Part shown: piece by piece, positions 1-5,420 of the stretch
Position numbering within the stretch: the stretch's first letter is position 1
How the letters are laid out: the number at the start of each line of letters is the position of its first letter
Position numbers and translations under genes: made by a program
Origin: an uncultured Erysipelotrichaceae bacterium
GTDB taxonomy: Bacteria > Bacillota_I > Bacilli_A > RFN20 > CAG-826
Length of the DNA stretch: 5,420 bases
Direction of reading: 5' to 3'
Assembly (NCBI GenBank): GCA_900321535.1
Contig: ONWJ01000069.1
Span: forward strand, 1 to 5,420
The notes under the pieces: model-generated
What the model was told of the DNA's origin: nothing
Databases searched by the model: none
The model's input: only the letters and a program-made list of their open reading frames with translations

Positions 1-645
1 AAGTGAACCTTTCAATTCTTACCCTGTTCAATTAGGTCAGAACAACGCCCAACAAGTCACCATCTCCAATGGAACATCTCCATCAATGGTTCCACCCTTA
101 AATACAACAAGTCCGCAGATCGTTTCTTATTAACCAAAGAAGCGGATAACAATGATCTTGAGACCGCTAAACTCTATCGCCTTGTCATCAACGAAGAGAT
201 CATCCCTGAAGCCGATTCTTATCGCAATGATTTCGATTTCATCCGCGACAACGTCTGCGACTTTGATGGCAATACAGCAGTTAGCAATCTGGAATCTTAT
301 TAGGAAGGTGTTGCATTAACCTACTACGAGAAGGGTCCAGATGCTCAACGTTATCTTTCCTCTCTTGCCTATGGGCTAGAAGACTACGCCAAGAACACCA
401 ATGAATCGGTGGTCAAATGCTATGACTACATCCTTGGCAAATACGGCCCATCCGCAAGTGACTTGTATGATTGCATGTTCCGCGATCAAACCGGCGCGAT
501 GTAGCCTTATTACGATCCTCAGCTTGCTTATTTCGTGACGCCTGAAACAAGCAACACTTCTAGTCTTTCGCTTGTCATTCTTGTCTCCGTATCTCTCGCA
601 AGCGCAGGCATCTACTTGGTCATCAAAAAGCGTCATTTAGCCTAG
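1..645 (+). pseudogene. 3' remnant of a surface-anchored protein gene, with frameshift and two in-frame TAG stops
   Basis: The coding signal enters from the left edge in frame 2 (SEPFNSYPVQLGQNNAQQV, up to about position 70). It continues in frame 1 (SINGSTLKYNKSADRFLL onwards), which implies a 1-nt deletion near 70-90. Frame 1 then runs to TAG at 643-645, interrupted by TAG at 301-303 and 502-504. Protein-like sequence resumes on both sides of each stop. The C-terminus (about nt 550-642) is a Thr/Ser-rich stretch, a hydrophobic helix (SLVILVSVSLASAGIYLVI) and a KKRH tail, which is a typical Gram-positive membrane anchor without a visible LPXTG. The segment at about 210-480, with a conserved-looking Cys, a YLSSL-type helix and a CYDYILGKYG motif, resembles a C-terminal domain I associate with large repeat-bearing surface proteins of Mollicutes-related Bacillota; that resemblance is from memory. 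Function is unknown and the 5' end lies outside the window. Sequencing error or TAG recoding are less likely explanations. Confidence 0.75.
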
Positions 646-672
646 TTTTGCAGACTTTTCTCAAATTTTCTC

Positions 673-704
673 AAAGCATCCAAGCTTCATTGGGTGCTTT
701 TTCT
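673..704 (+). terminator. Rho-independent terminator after the pseudogene
   Basis: AAAGCATCCAA (673-683) pairs with TTGGGTGCTTT (690-700) as an 11-bp stem with one U-G wobble and the loop GCTTCA. The T run 698-702 follows. It starts 27 nt after the final TAG of the decayed gene. Its good condition suggests that the gene was transcribed until recently, or still is. Confidence 0.8.
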
Positions 705-756
705 CACGCCACCCAGTTTGTAATTATGTTTTACGCCCGTGTACGCATGGAATTTA

Positions 757-785
757 TTGCAAATTTCAAGTCCGAAAACAATAAT
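757..785 (+). promoter_or_regulatory. Candidate sigma-A-type promoter for the S41 lipoprotein gene
   Basis: TTGCAA (757-762, 4/6 to TTGACA) lies 17 bp before AATAAT (780-785, 5/6 to TATAAT). Transcription would begin near 792, just ahead of the ribosome binding site. If real, it rules out the upstream GTG at 739 as a start, because that codon would not be in the transcript. It is a consensus match by eye only, in an A/T-rich stretch. Confidence 0.4.
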
Positions 786-796
786 TAATACCTGGG

Positions 797-802
797 AAAG
801 GA
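797..802 (+). promoter_or_regulatory. Ribosome binding site that fixes the lipoprotein start
   Basis: AAAGGA sits 8 nt before ATG 811. The frame is open back to GTG 739, but that start has no comparable site and would put 24 mostly polar residues ahead of the signal peptide. Choosing 811 gives a compact lipoprotein signal sequence. Confidence 0.75.
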
Positions 803-810
803 ATGAAAAT

Positions 811-3030
811 ATGAACCACCCACGTCATCAACTTCTACTCGTTCTTAGTCTCTTTGCTTTGGCCTCTTGCCAAGGTGGCAATCCTCCGGCTTCCTCAGCT
901 AGCCAAGCAGGCACATCTTCTAGTCAAGAAGCCTCTTCGATTTCTTCGGCGACATCAACTCCCGCGGCGACTTCTGAAGCTTCAGTAGCCCCAGAAGAAA
1001 GCGAAGCATCTTCAGTAGAGTCTTCGGTTGAAACACCATCTAAAATCTCCCTTTATCGTCCAAACTCTAGATTCGTTCTAGCGTCCATGAATGACAATGG
1101 TTCCGCTCCATTAGCGACTTATCATCACGCCGATCATGGCGATGCGCCTTATGTAGAAGCAGGCGAATTATTTGAAGCCTTTTCTAGTACTGGCGTCATG
1201 AAAGATGCCGCTTTCGAGAAGTTAGCAGATGACTGCTATTGTATTATTCAAAATCGCGTCATTTTGTTCACGTTAAAACCCTCTGATGACACGATCGTTT
1301 CTAAAAACCTCGACTATCTTATTACGACATTCAGTCCGTTTAACAGCAGGGTTGGAAGGGATACCTGCGCTCCCGATGATGCCCCAGCTTCCTCCGTTCG
1401 CAGTTCGACGAAATCTAGCTACTTGGCTATGCCACAGGACCATGTTTTCGACTTCGGCAAATACAATTTCGATATCGTCGAAGGAGAAGATGGCAAAGTC
1501 TATCTTCCATTCCAGCCTCTTGGTTCTTTGCTATTCGCCTATACGACAGGTGAAGTGTTCTATAACGGCTTAGATTTCTTCCATTCGATGTTCGTTAGCA
1601 AAGATACCTCCAAGATCATTCCAGGAGCCTATTGCTCCTTCTACGCGACAAAAGGGGAATTCCTTTATGACGGAGACCTCTATCAAGAAGTCACGCCATT
1701 TGGAAATGAAATCCATCGTTTTGCTTATCAAAGTGAAACGGACGCTTCGTTCTTCCGTTTTCTTCCCGATGGACAGGTGATCCTTGCTAATGGGGCCACG
1801 ATCAACGAAGAAGGAACGCCAGTTCCATCGCAAAGTCCCCTCACTTATCTCGAGAATGAGGAAGGTATCTTCGTTACTTCGGCGATGATGAATAGCACAT
1901 TCAAGATTCCAAGCGAGAAAACATATTTCAATGCTCAAAAGCGTTCTCCAAGCGTAGCCGCTCATACCTTAGACGTTCTTCGCTTCCAATTCGAGAACAT
2001 CTATGGGCTCAAGAAAGAATTGTTTGCTCGTTATGAAGTGAATTCCATCGATGAACTCATCGATAAGAAGGCCCTACGCAGCAAATTATTGGATGTCGAT
2101 TCCCATAAATACGATGCCGCTTTATGCGAATTCATCTTAGGCAACATCGATGATGGCCACACCAAATACATTGGCCGCAGCATCTTCAGCGGCAAACCAA
2201 ACGATGATCTTGAATCGCTCACCGAAACCTTAATGGGACCTAGACGCACCGACTTGTTCAGCAAGAAAGAAATCTATACCCAAAAACGTAAAGACATGCT
2301 CGGAGATAACACCTCCGGTTTATTCTTCGAAGACGAAACCGCGATTCTTCGTTTCGATATCTTCGCATTATCCGCAGGAGGCATCTCTAACTATAACGAT
2401 GGCAGAGCACCTACCTATAACGACATCGCGAAAGCCATGGATGTCGAAACCGATGAAGGCTTCTATCTCTCCTTTGAAGAGATTAGAAATCATAGTGAGA
2501 TTAAAAACGTCATCATCGACCTCACTTGCAACGGCGGAGGCGCCGCTCCATTGCTTCCTTATTTAGCAGCTTCTTGGACCGATGATCCGATCTTTAGAAT
2601 CTATGATGTGATCGATCAATCCATCAAGGAATTCCATTATCGAGTTGACTTCAACCGGAATGGAATCTTCGGGGATGAAGGAGATACCTATAAAGGCGTC
2701 TATAACTTCTTCCTTCTTATCAGCGACTTCTCCTTCTCTTGTGGAAATTGCCTTCCCACGATGGCGTATTCTGATGGCATCACCCTTATCGGCGGTCCTC
2801 ATGGAGGAGGCGGCGCTTGCCCAGTCGCAACCTTAAGCGATGGATCTGGCACGATCTTCAACACCTCCATGCCAACGCAAATCGTCTATCAAAACGAAGA
2901 GGGGCAATACATCAATAACGATGCCGGGATTCCAGTTAAGCCCGAATGCCAATTGCCATTAGATTCTTGGTATGATCACGCCGCGTTGAACACCTTCGTC
3001 AAAGGTATTGCGAACCAACAAAACGCTTAA
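811..3030 (+). CDS. Secreted lipoprotein with C-terminal S41-family peptidase domain
   Basis: This is a 739-residue lipoprotein, probably anchored on the outer face of the membrane. Residues 1-20 form a signal peptide ending in the lipobox LASC, with Cys20 as the lipidation site. A Ser/Ala/Glu-rich linker (about 21-75) acts as a flexible tether. Residues about 80-380 form a region I cannot assign; it contains two similar motifs, APYVEAGELFEAF (112-124) and VYLPFQPLGSLLF (230-242). The S41-like domain spans about 387-735. Its landmarks are DDGHT (447-451), the core strand VIIDLTCNGGG (567-577), the probable nucleophile Ser643 in FSFSCGN (640-646), a Gly-rich GGPHGGGG loop (661-668) and a family-typical GIPVKPE tail (706-712). 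The Lys of the CtpA Ser-Lys dyad is not seen where expected, so a tricorn-like Ser-His mechanism using His450 is inferred. No PDZ domain is apparent. The substrate is unknown. The gene is monocistronic by its flanking signals. Peptidase fold is confident; activity is less so. Confidence 0.88.
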   Translation: MNHPRHQLLLVLSLFALASCQGGNPPASSASQAGTSSSQEASSISSATSTPAATSEASVAPEESEASSVESSVETPSKISLYRPNSRFVLASMNDNGSAPLATYHHADHGDAPYVEAGELFEAFSSTGVMKDAAFEKLADDCYCIIQNRVILFTLKPSDDTIVSKNLDYLITTFSPFNSRVGRDTCAPDDAPASSVRSSTKSSYLAMPQDHVFDFGKYNFDIVEGEDGKVYLPFQPLGSLLFAYTTGEVFYNGLDFFHSMFVSKDTSKIIPGAYCSFYATKGEFLYDGDLYQEVTPFGNEIHRFAYQSETDASFFRFLPDGQVILANGATINEEGTPVPSQSPLTYLENEEGIFVTSAMMNSTFKIPSEKTYFNAQKRSPSVAAHTLDVLRFQFENIYGLKKELFARYEVNSIDELIDKKALRSKLLDVDSHKYDAALCEFILGNIDDGHTKYIGRSIFSGKPNDDLESLTETLMGPRRTDLFSKKEIYTQKRKDMLGDNTSGLFFEDETAILRFDIFALSAGGISNYNDGRAPTYNDIAKAMDVETDEGFYLSFEEIRNHSEIKNVIIDLTCNGGGAAPLLPYLAASWTDDPIFRIYDVIDQSIKEFHYRVDFNRNGIFGDEGDTYKGVYNFFLLISDFSFSCGNCLPTMAYSDGITLIGGPHGGGGACPVATLSDGSGTIFNTSMPTQIVYQNEEGQYINNDAGIPVKPECQLPLDSWYDHAALNTFVKGIANQQNA

Positions 3031-3064
3031 TCATTTGTACTTCAATCGTTATGGGAACATCAAG

Positions 3065-3094
3065 GGTCGCACAAGCGTGCGGCCTTTTCCTTTT
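3065..3094 (+). terminator. Rho-independent terminator after the S41 lipoprotein gene
   Basis: GGTCGCAC (3065-3072) pairs with GTGCGGCC (3077-3084) as an 8-bp GC-rich stem with one U-G wobble and an AAGC loop. It is followed by TTTTCCTTTT. It lies 34 nt after the TAA and separates this gene from the next. Confidence 0.88.
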
Positions 3095-3194
3095 GTAAGC
3101 CTAAAAACAAAGAAATCTCTGCAAAAAGCCGTTCTTTTAATTGAATTACTTGCAAAAGCTGCGTTAAAATCGGTTTGTTTATAAAAAGGTTTCC

Positions 3195-3223
3195 TCGTCA
3201 TTTCGAAGAAAACCATCTACAAT
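3195..3223 (+). promoter_or_regulatory. Candidate promoter for the deoxyribosyltransferase-family gene
   Basis: TCGTCA (3195-3200, 4/6 to TTGACA) is 17 bp before TACAAT (3218-3223, 5/6 to TATAAT), giving a leader of about 30 nt. A competing candidate is TTGAAT (3141-3146) with TAAAAT (3165-3170) at 18 bp spacing. Because a terminator precedes this gene, some promoter must lie in 3095-3240, but which one is used cannot be told by eye. Confidence 0.35.
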
Positions 3224-3260
3224 AAATCCGCATGATCAGTTCAATAAGGAGTTAGCCATA

Positions 3261-3716
3261 ATGAATCAAGGAAAACGTATCTATTTCGCTTGCCCGATGT
3301 TCTCGGCGATGGAAAAAGAATATAGCCTGAAGCTCGAAGCGTTGCTATGCAAATATGGCTACGAGGTTTTCGTGCCCTTCCGTGATGGCTATGAGGCTGC
3401 CGTATTGGAAAATAAAACCGAAGAAGAAATGGTCGCGATGATCTTTGAAAAAGACCTCACCGAAATCAAGAAAGCCGACATCGTCTTCTTCCTTTTGGAT
3501 GGACGCGCTCCAGATGAAGGCGGATGCGTGGAACTCGGCATGGCGTATATGCTGGGGAAACGTTGCTACGGTTATAAAACCGACACACGCACGGTAGAGA
3601 TGAGTTTAGACCTTAATCCGATGATCACGGGATGCATGATCAAGATCTTCCGTGATTTTGATGGCGACAAAAATATGGCGAACCTTGAAGATTATCTCTC
3701 CAACAACGCCTTATAA
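3261..3716 (+). CDS. Nucleoside 2-deoxyribosyltransferase-family protein
   Basis: This 151-residue soluble protein matches the small nucleoside 2-deoxyribosyltransferase fold (a Rossmann-like family). These enzymes move the deoxyribose of a deoxynucleoside between bases, or hydrolyse the glycosidic bond of (deoxy)nucleotides, in purine/pyrimidine salvage. The N-terminal strand KRIYFACPMFS carries Tyr8. The central part has KDL (Asp65), then VFFLLDGRAPDEGG, then VELGMAY. Asp85 and Glu91 have the same six-residue spacing as Asp92 and the nucleophile Glu98 of lactobacillus enzymes as I recall them; Tyr8 and Asp65 fit Tyr7 and Asp72. The length is close to the roughly 157 residues of that family. 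The ATG start is supported by AAGGAG (3246-3251) at 9 nt spacing. It has its own terminator, so it is probably monocistronic. Substrate choice (nucleoside, nucleotide, or a hydrolase role) cannot be read from sequence. It has no secretion signal and is expected in the cytoplasm. Confidence 0.88.
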   Translation: MNQGKRIYFACPMFSAMEKEYSLKLEALLCKYGYEVFVPFRDGYEAAVLENKTEEEMVAMIFEKDLTEIKKADIVFFLLDGRAPDEGGCVELGMAYMLGKRCYGYKTDTRTVEMSLDLNPMITGCMIKIFRDFDGDKNMANLEDYLSNNAL

Positions 3717-3735
3717 TCTTCATTTGCTCTTACCT

Positions 3736-3762
3736 AGAACCCGCCGCAACGGGTTCTTTTTT
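3736..3762 (+). terminator. Rho-independent terminator after the deoxyribosyltransferase gene
   Basis: AGAACCCG (3736-3743) pairs perfectly with CGGGTTCT (3750-3757) around a CCGCAA loop, and six Ts follow (3757-3762). It isolates the upstream gene from the regulator that follows, which must then have its own promoter in 3763-3852. Confidence 0.92.
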
Positions 3763-3786
3763 AAAACTCTCTCACTCTTTTAAAAC

Positions 3787-3856
3787 AAGGAGCAATAGAA
3801 AGATATGTAATATCTATCTATTCATTGAGGAACGTGACAAAATATCTATGTTATGA
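3787..3856 (+). promoter_or_regulatory. Unusual leader of the membrane regulator: start-stop mini-frames before a weak start
   Basis: A good ribosome binding site, AAGGAG (3787-3792), is followed 12 nt later by ATG TAA (3805-3810), a start codon directly followed by a stop. Further on, GAGGA (3827-3831) precedes ATG TTA TGA (3848-3856), a two-codon frame whose stop overlaps the regulator's ATG (3853-3855) as ATGA. The regulator start has no Shine-Dalgarno sequence at normal spacing; GAGGA is 21 nt away. Translation by reinitiation from the mini-frame is a possible reading. Chance occurrence in A/T-rich DNA is the main alternative. Confidence 0.3.
3801..3849 (+). repeat. Operator-like inverted repeat and TATCTAT heptamers upstream of the regulator
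   Basis: AGATAT-GTA-ATATCT (3801-3815) is a perfect inverted repeat with 6-bp arms. It overlaps three copies of TATCTAT (3811-3817, 3815-3821, 3843-3849). A 9-mer AATATCTAT occurs at 3809 and 3841, 32 bp apart, close to three helical turns. SARP-type winged helices usually bind short direct repeats, so an autoregulatory site is a reasonable guess. The A/T-rich composition makes some of this expected by chance. Confidence 0.35.
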
Positions 3857-5049
3857 AAGGATTTAATAAGCTTAATAAAATCTATATTTATTTCTTGCTT
3901 ATTTTGGATTTGCTCATTGGGGCATTCATTCCTTTTGTCATTGGCTTTCATCTCGCCAATCAAGCATCTTATCTTTATGTCGTTTCCGGCTTTTCCATCT
4001 TCTCTGGATTGCTGATTCTACTCATCTTTATCTCCGAGCTTGTCTCTTTGCGAATTGACCGCACTGCGACAACGAATACGTTTTATGCTGCCCTATTCAT
4101 TTTGATTAGTTTGCTAACGTGCAAAGACTTCGTCTATTTCATCAGTTTGTTCTTCCCTGAAGTCTATGCTCGTCTAGATATCGTCGTGAACATCGTTTTG
4201 CCCATCGTGATGAGCATTTCTTTTGTTCTGGCGATTTATTTCTTGCTGAGGTTCTATGAAAAAGACTATGGGGCCAAAAAACTCTCCAATAAGTTTCTCA
4301 TCGCCTCAGCGGTTTTCGTCGTCATCCAATCCATCTTCCTCATCACCCGTATCAATGTCGGCACCATCATCACTGTAGCTCTTCAAGCCGTCGCGACCAT
4401 CGGGGTATTCACCTACGTTTTAACTACTTGCTCGAAGAACAATTACATCACCGCGGTGCTTACTTATTTCATCGCCCTATCTTTTTCATTCGTTTTCCTA
4501 TTGAATGCCTTCCAAATCAGCGGACCTCAAATGCTATTCTATGCATCGGTTGGGATCTCATTCCTCTTCATATATCTCAATTTCTTCATCAACAAAACCA
4601 ACATGGTTTATCAATATGACGATGAACAAAAAGAACGAGCCGTTGATAAAGTTATGGAAGTGAAATGCTTCCAATGCTTCGATTGCTTTATTAACGGCCA
4701 AATCATTACCTTCCCCTCTAAAAAATGCAAAGAGTTCTTCGCTTTATTAGTCGCGTTAAACGGCAAAACCCTCACCATGGATAAGGCCATTACTTATCTT
4801 TATCCGGATAAAGACATCGAAAAAGCCAAAATCTCTTATCGCGATATCGTTTGGAAATTGAGAAAACTATTTGAAAGTCTATCCTTCAATGGCGTGGTAT
4901 TCCGTCGAGGTGAAACCACGTTGTTACTTGACCATATCACCTGCGATTATATCGAGGTCATCAACCATCAAAAAGAATACGATGGCTCTCCTTTGATGCC
5001 AGAATACGATTGGTCGATCGAATTCGAAAATTCTTTGGAATCGGCTTAA
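3853..5049 (+). CDS. Membrane-embedded transcription regulator: about eight TM helices plus C-terminal SARP/OmpR-like winged helix
   Basis: This 398-residue protein has two parts. Residues 1-245 are hydrophobic with about eight predicted helices (about 10-32, 40-66, 76-99, 109-134, 148-167, 170-192, 199-220, 225-245). The basic start (MKGFNKLNK) and even helix number place both ends in the cytoplasm. A charged linker (about 246-268) leads to a winged-helix DNA-binding domain (about 270-365) of the type found in SARP-like activators and OmpR regulators. It shows an initial CFQCFDCFINGQ strand, helix SKKCKEFFALLVALNGK, the LYPDKD turn, recognition-helix region YRDIVWKLRKL and a wing near VVFRRGETTLLLD, then CDY. 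The tail (GSPLMPEYDWS, 378-388) looks like the start of a bacterial transcriptional activator domain cut short. It probably senses a membrane or extracellular signal and binds DNA directly; the signal and targets are unknown. ATG 3853 is the only usable start after the in-frame TGA at 3835, but it lacks a well-placed ribosome binding site. Confidence 0.82.
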   Translation: MKGFNKLNKIYIYFLLILDLLIGAFIPFVIGFHLANQASYLYVVSGFSIFSGLLILLIFISELVSLRIDRTATTNTFYAALFILISLLTCKDFVYFISLFFPEVYARLDIVVNIVLPIVMSISFVLAIYFLLRFYEKDYGAKKLSNKFLIASAVFVVIQSIFLITRINVGTIITVALQAVATIGVFTYVLTTCSKNNYITAVLTYFIALSFSFVFLLNAFQISGPQMLFYASVGISFLFIYLNFFINKTNMVYQYDDEQKERAVDKVMEVKCFQCFDCFINGQIITFPSKKCKEFFALLVALNGKTLTMDKAITYLYPDKDIEKAKISYRDIVWKLRKLFESLSFNGVVFRRGETTLLLDHITCDYIEVINHQKEYDGSPLMPEYDWSIEFENSLESA

Positions 5050-5050
5050 T

Positions 5051-5076
5051 TTTAGCGCTTCTTTAGCGCTTCTTTT
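5051..5076 (+). terminator. Tandem 11-bp repeat that forms a weak terminator
   Basis: TTTAGCGCTTC occurs twice in perfect tandem (5051-5061, 5062-5072). AGCGCT is its own reverse complement, so the two copies (5054-5059 and 5065-5070) form a 6-bp stem with a TCTTT loop, followed by TCTTTT. It begins just after the regulator's TAA. The short stem and the downstream gene only about 30 nt away suggest partial termination rather than a full block. Confidence 0.5.
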
Positions 5077-5106
5077 GCTATAAACCCTGCAAAGGAAGTT
5101 TTAAGC

Positions 5107-5420
5107 ATGTCGAAGTTTCTTGCTAGCAAATGGGGCAAATGGGTCATGATCCTTGCTTTTAGCGTGCTTTTCTTCGCTATCTCCACCAGCTTGGCAATCG
5201 CTGCTTCAAACACGCCAAACGGCGGCGCGACTGCTTTAGCAGGCGTTGGAGCGATCTTGCTCTATTTCGCCATCCCATTCCTCTATCTCTTAGTGGTGAT
5301 CCGTCACTATTTCAAAACAAGGCTTCCGAAATACCTTGTTTGGCTCCTTTTCGCTGTTTCCGCAGGACTAGCGATCGCTGGCATCATCCTCTTGATGTTT
5401 GTACCATTCCGCTTGGATAG
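5107..5420 (+). CDS. Small multi-pass membrane protein, 3' end outside the window
   Basis: ATG 5107 has AAAGGAAG (5091-5098) at 8 nt spacing and opens a frame of 104 codons that runs off the window without a stop. Three hydrophobic segments are visible, at about residues 12-33 (starting at KWVMILAF), 44-65 and 76-100. A short Asn/Pro/Gly-rich turn (SNTPNGG) separates the first two and a basic loop (RHYFKTRLPK) separates the second and third. I do not recognise the family; the pattern fits a small integral membrane protein of Bacillota. It starts 57 nt after the stop of the membrane regulator, on the same strand, with only a weak hairpin between. Co-transcription and a functional partnership with the regulator are therefore possible but unproven. 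Confidence 0.72.
   Translation, partial: MSKFLASKWGKWVMILAFSVLFFAISTSLAIAASNTPNGGATALAGVGAILLYFAIPFLYLLVVIRHYFKTRLPKYLVWLLFAVSAGLAIAGIILLMFVPFRLD

Noticed and set aside
376..636. 86-residue reading frame on the minus strand
   Set aside because: It lies antisense to the decayed surface-protein gene, whose plus-strand translation gives a coherent membrane anchor and domain-like sequence. The minus frame has no family resemblance.
739..810. Upstream GTG start extending the lipoprotein by 24 residues
   Set aside because: It has no good ribosome binding site and would bury the lipoprotein signal peptide. ATG 811 has AAAGGA at 8 nt and a promoter candidate lies between the two starts.
1570..1965. 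131-residue minus-strand frame inside the S41 gene
   Set aside because: It is wholly inside a convincing plus-strand gene, with no recognisable domain. The other internal frames (1286-1573, 2031-2264, 2563-2802, 2645-2836) are rejected for the same reason.
3834..3866. GTG-initiated 10-codon peptide before the regulator
   Set aside because: GAGGA is only 2 nt from the GTG, too close for normal initiation, and the peptide shows no leader-peptide pattern such as repeated regulatory codons.
4428..4619. 63-residue alternative-frame ORF inside the membrane regulator
   Set aside because: It overlaps the seventh and eighth membrane helices of a clear gene and shows no domain of its own.
5079..5084. 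TATAAA as a -10 box for the final membrane protein gene
   Set aside because: No acceptable -35 element lies 16-18 bp upstream, and the transcript would begin at or within the ribosome binding site.
1..5420. Search for CRISPR array, tRNA, rRNA, insertion sequence ends or toxin-antitoxin pair
   Set aside because: No regularly spaced repeats, cloverleaf-like sequence, transposase motifs or paired small genes could be seen on either strand.

Overview
The window looks like chromosomal DNA from a mid-GC (mid-40s percent by eye) Bacillota, probably a gut or host-associated Bacilli lineage close to the Mollicutes. The clues are a Ser/Ala/Glu-rich lipoprotein linker, A/G-rich ribosome binding sites, short hairpin-plus-T terminators, and a surface-protein remnant ending in a membrane anchor with a Lys/Arg tail. 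Trp is encoded by TGG and all three complete intact genes end in TAA, so nothing suggests a Mycoplasma-type code. The lineage is an inference from style; no marker gene is present.

Layout, all on the + strand. (1) 1-645: the 3' part of a decayed surface-protein gene with an apparent 1-nt frameshift near 70-90 and two in-frame TAG codons, followed by an intact-looking terminator (673-704). (2) 811-3030: a secreted lipoprotein with a C-terminal S41-type (tail-specific/tricorn-like) peptidase domain, with its own promoter candidate and terminator. (3) 3261-3716: a compact nucleoside 2-deoxyribosyltransferase-family protein with all recognisable active-site positions, also closed by a strong terminator. 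(4) 3853-5049: a protein with about eight membrane helices and a cytoplasmic C-terminal winged-helix domain of the SARP/OmpR type, i.e. a putative membrane-embedded one-component transcription regulator. Its leader carries an inverted repeat, repeated TATCTAT heptamers and minimal start-stop reading frames. (5) 5107 to the window end: the start of a small multi-pass membrane protein.

Hairpins between most genes indicate mostly single-gene transcription units rather than one operon. There is no sign of a CRISPR array, insertion sequence, tRNA or rRNA. The most interesting item is the membrane-bound regulator with its odd leader. The small membrane protein just downstream is the closest candidate partner, but nothing in the sequence proves a link. 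No complete multi-gene novel system can be demonstrated from this window.
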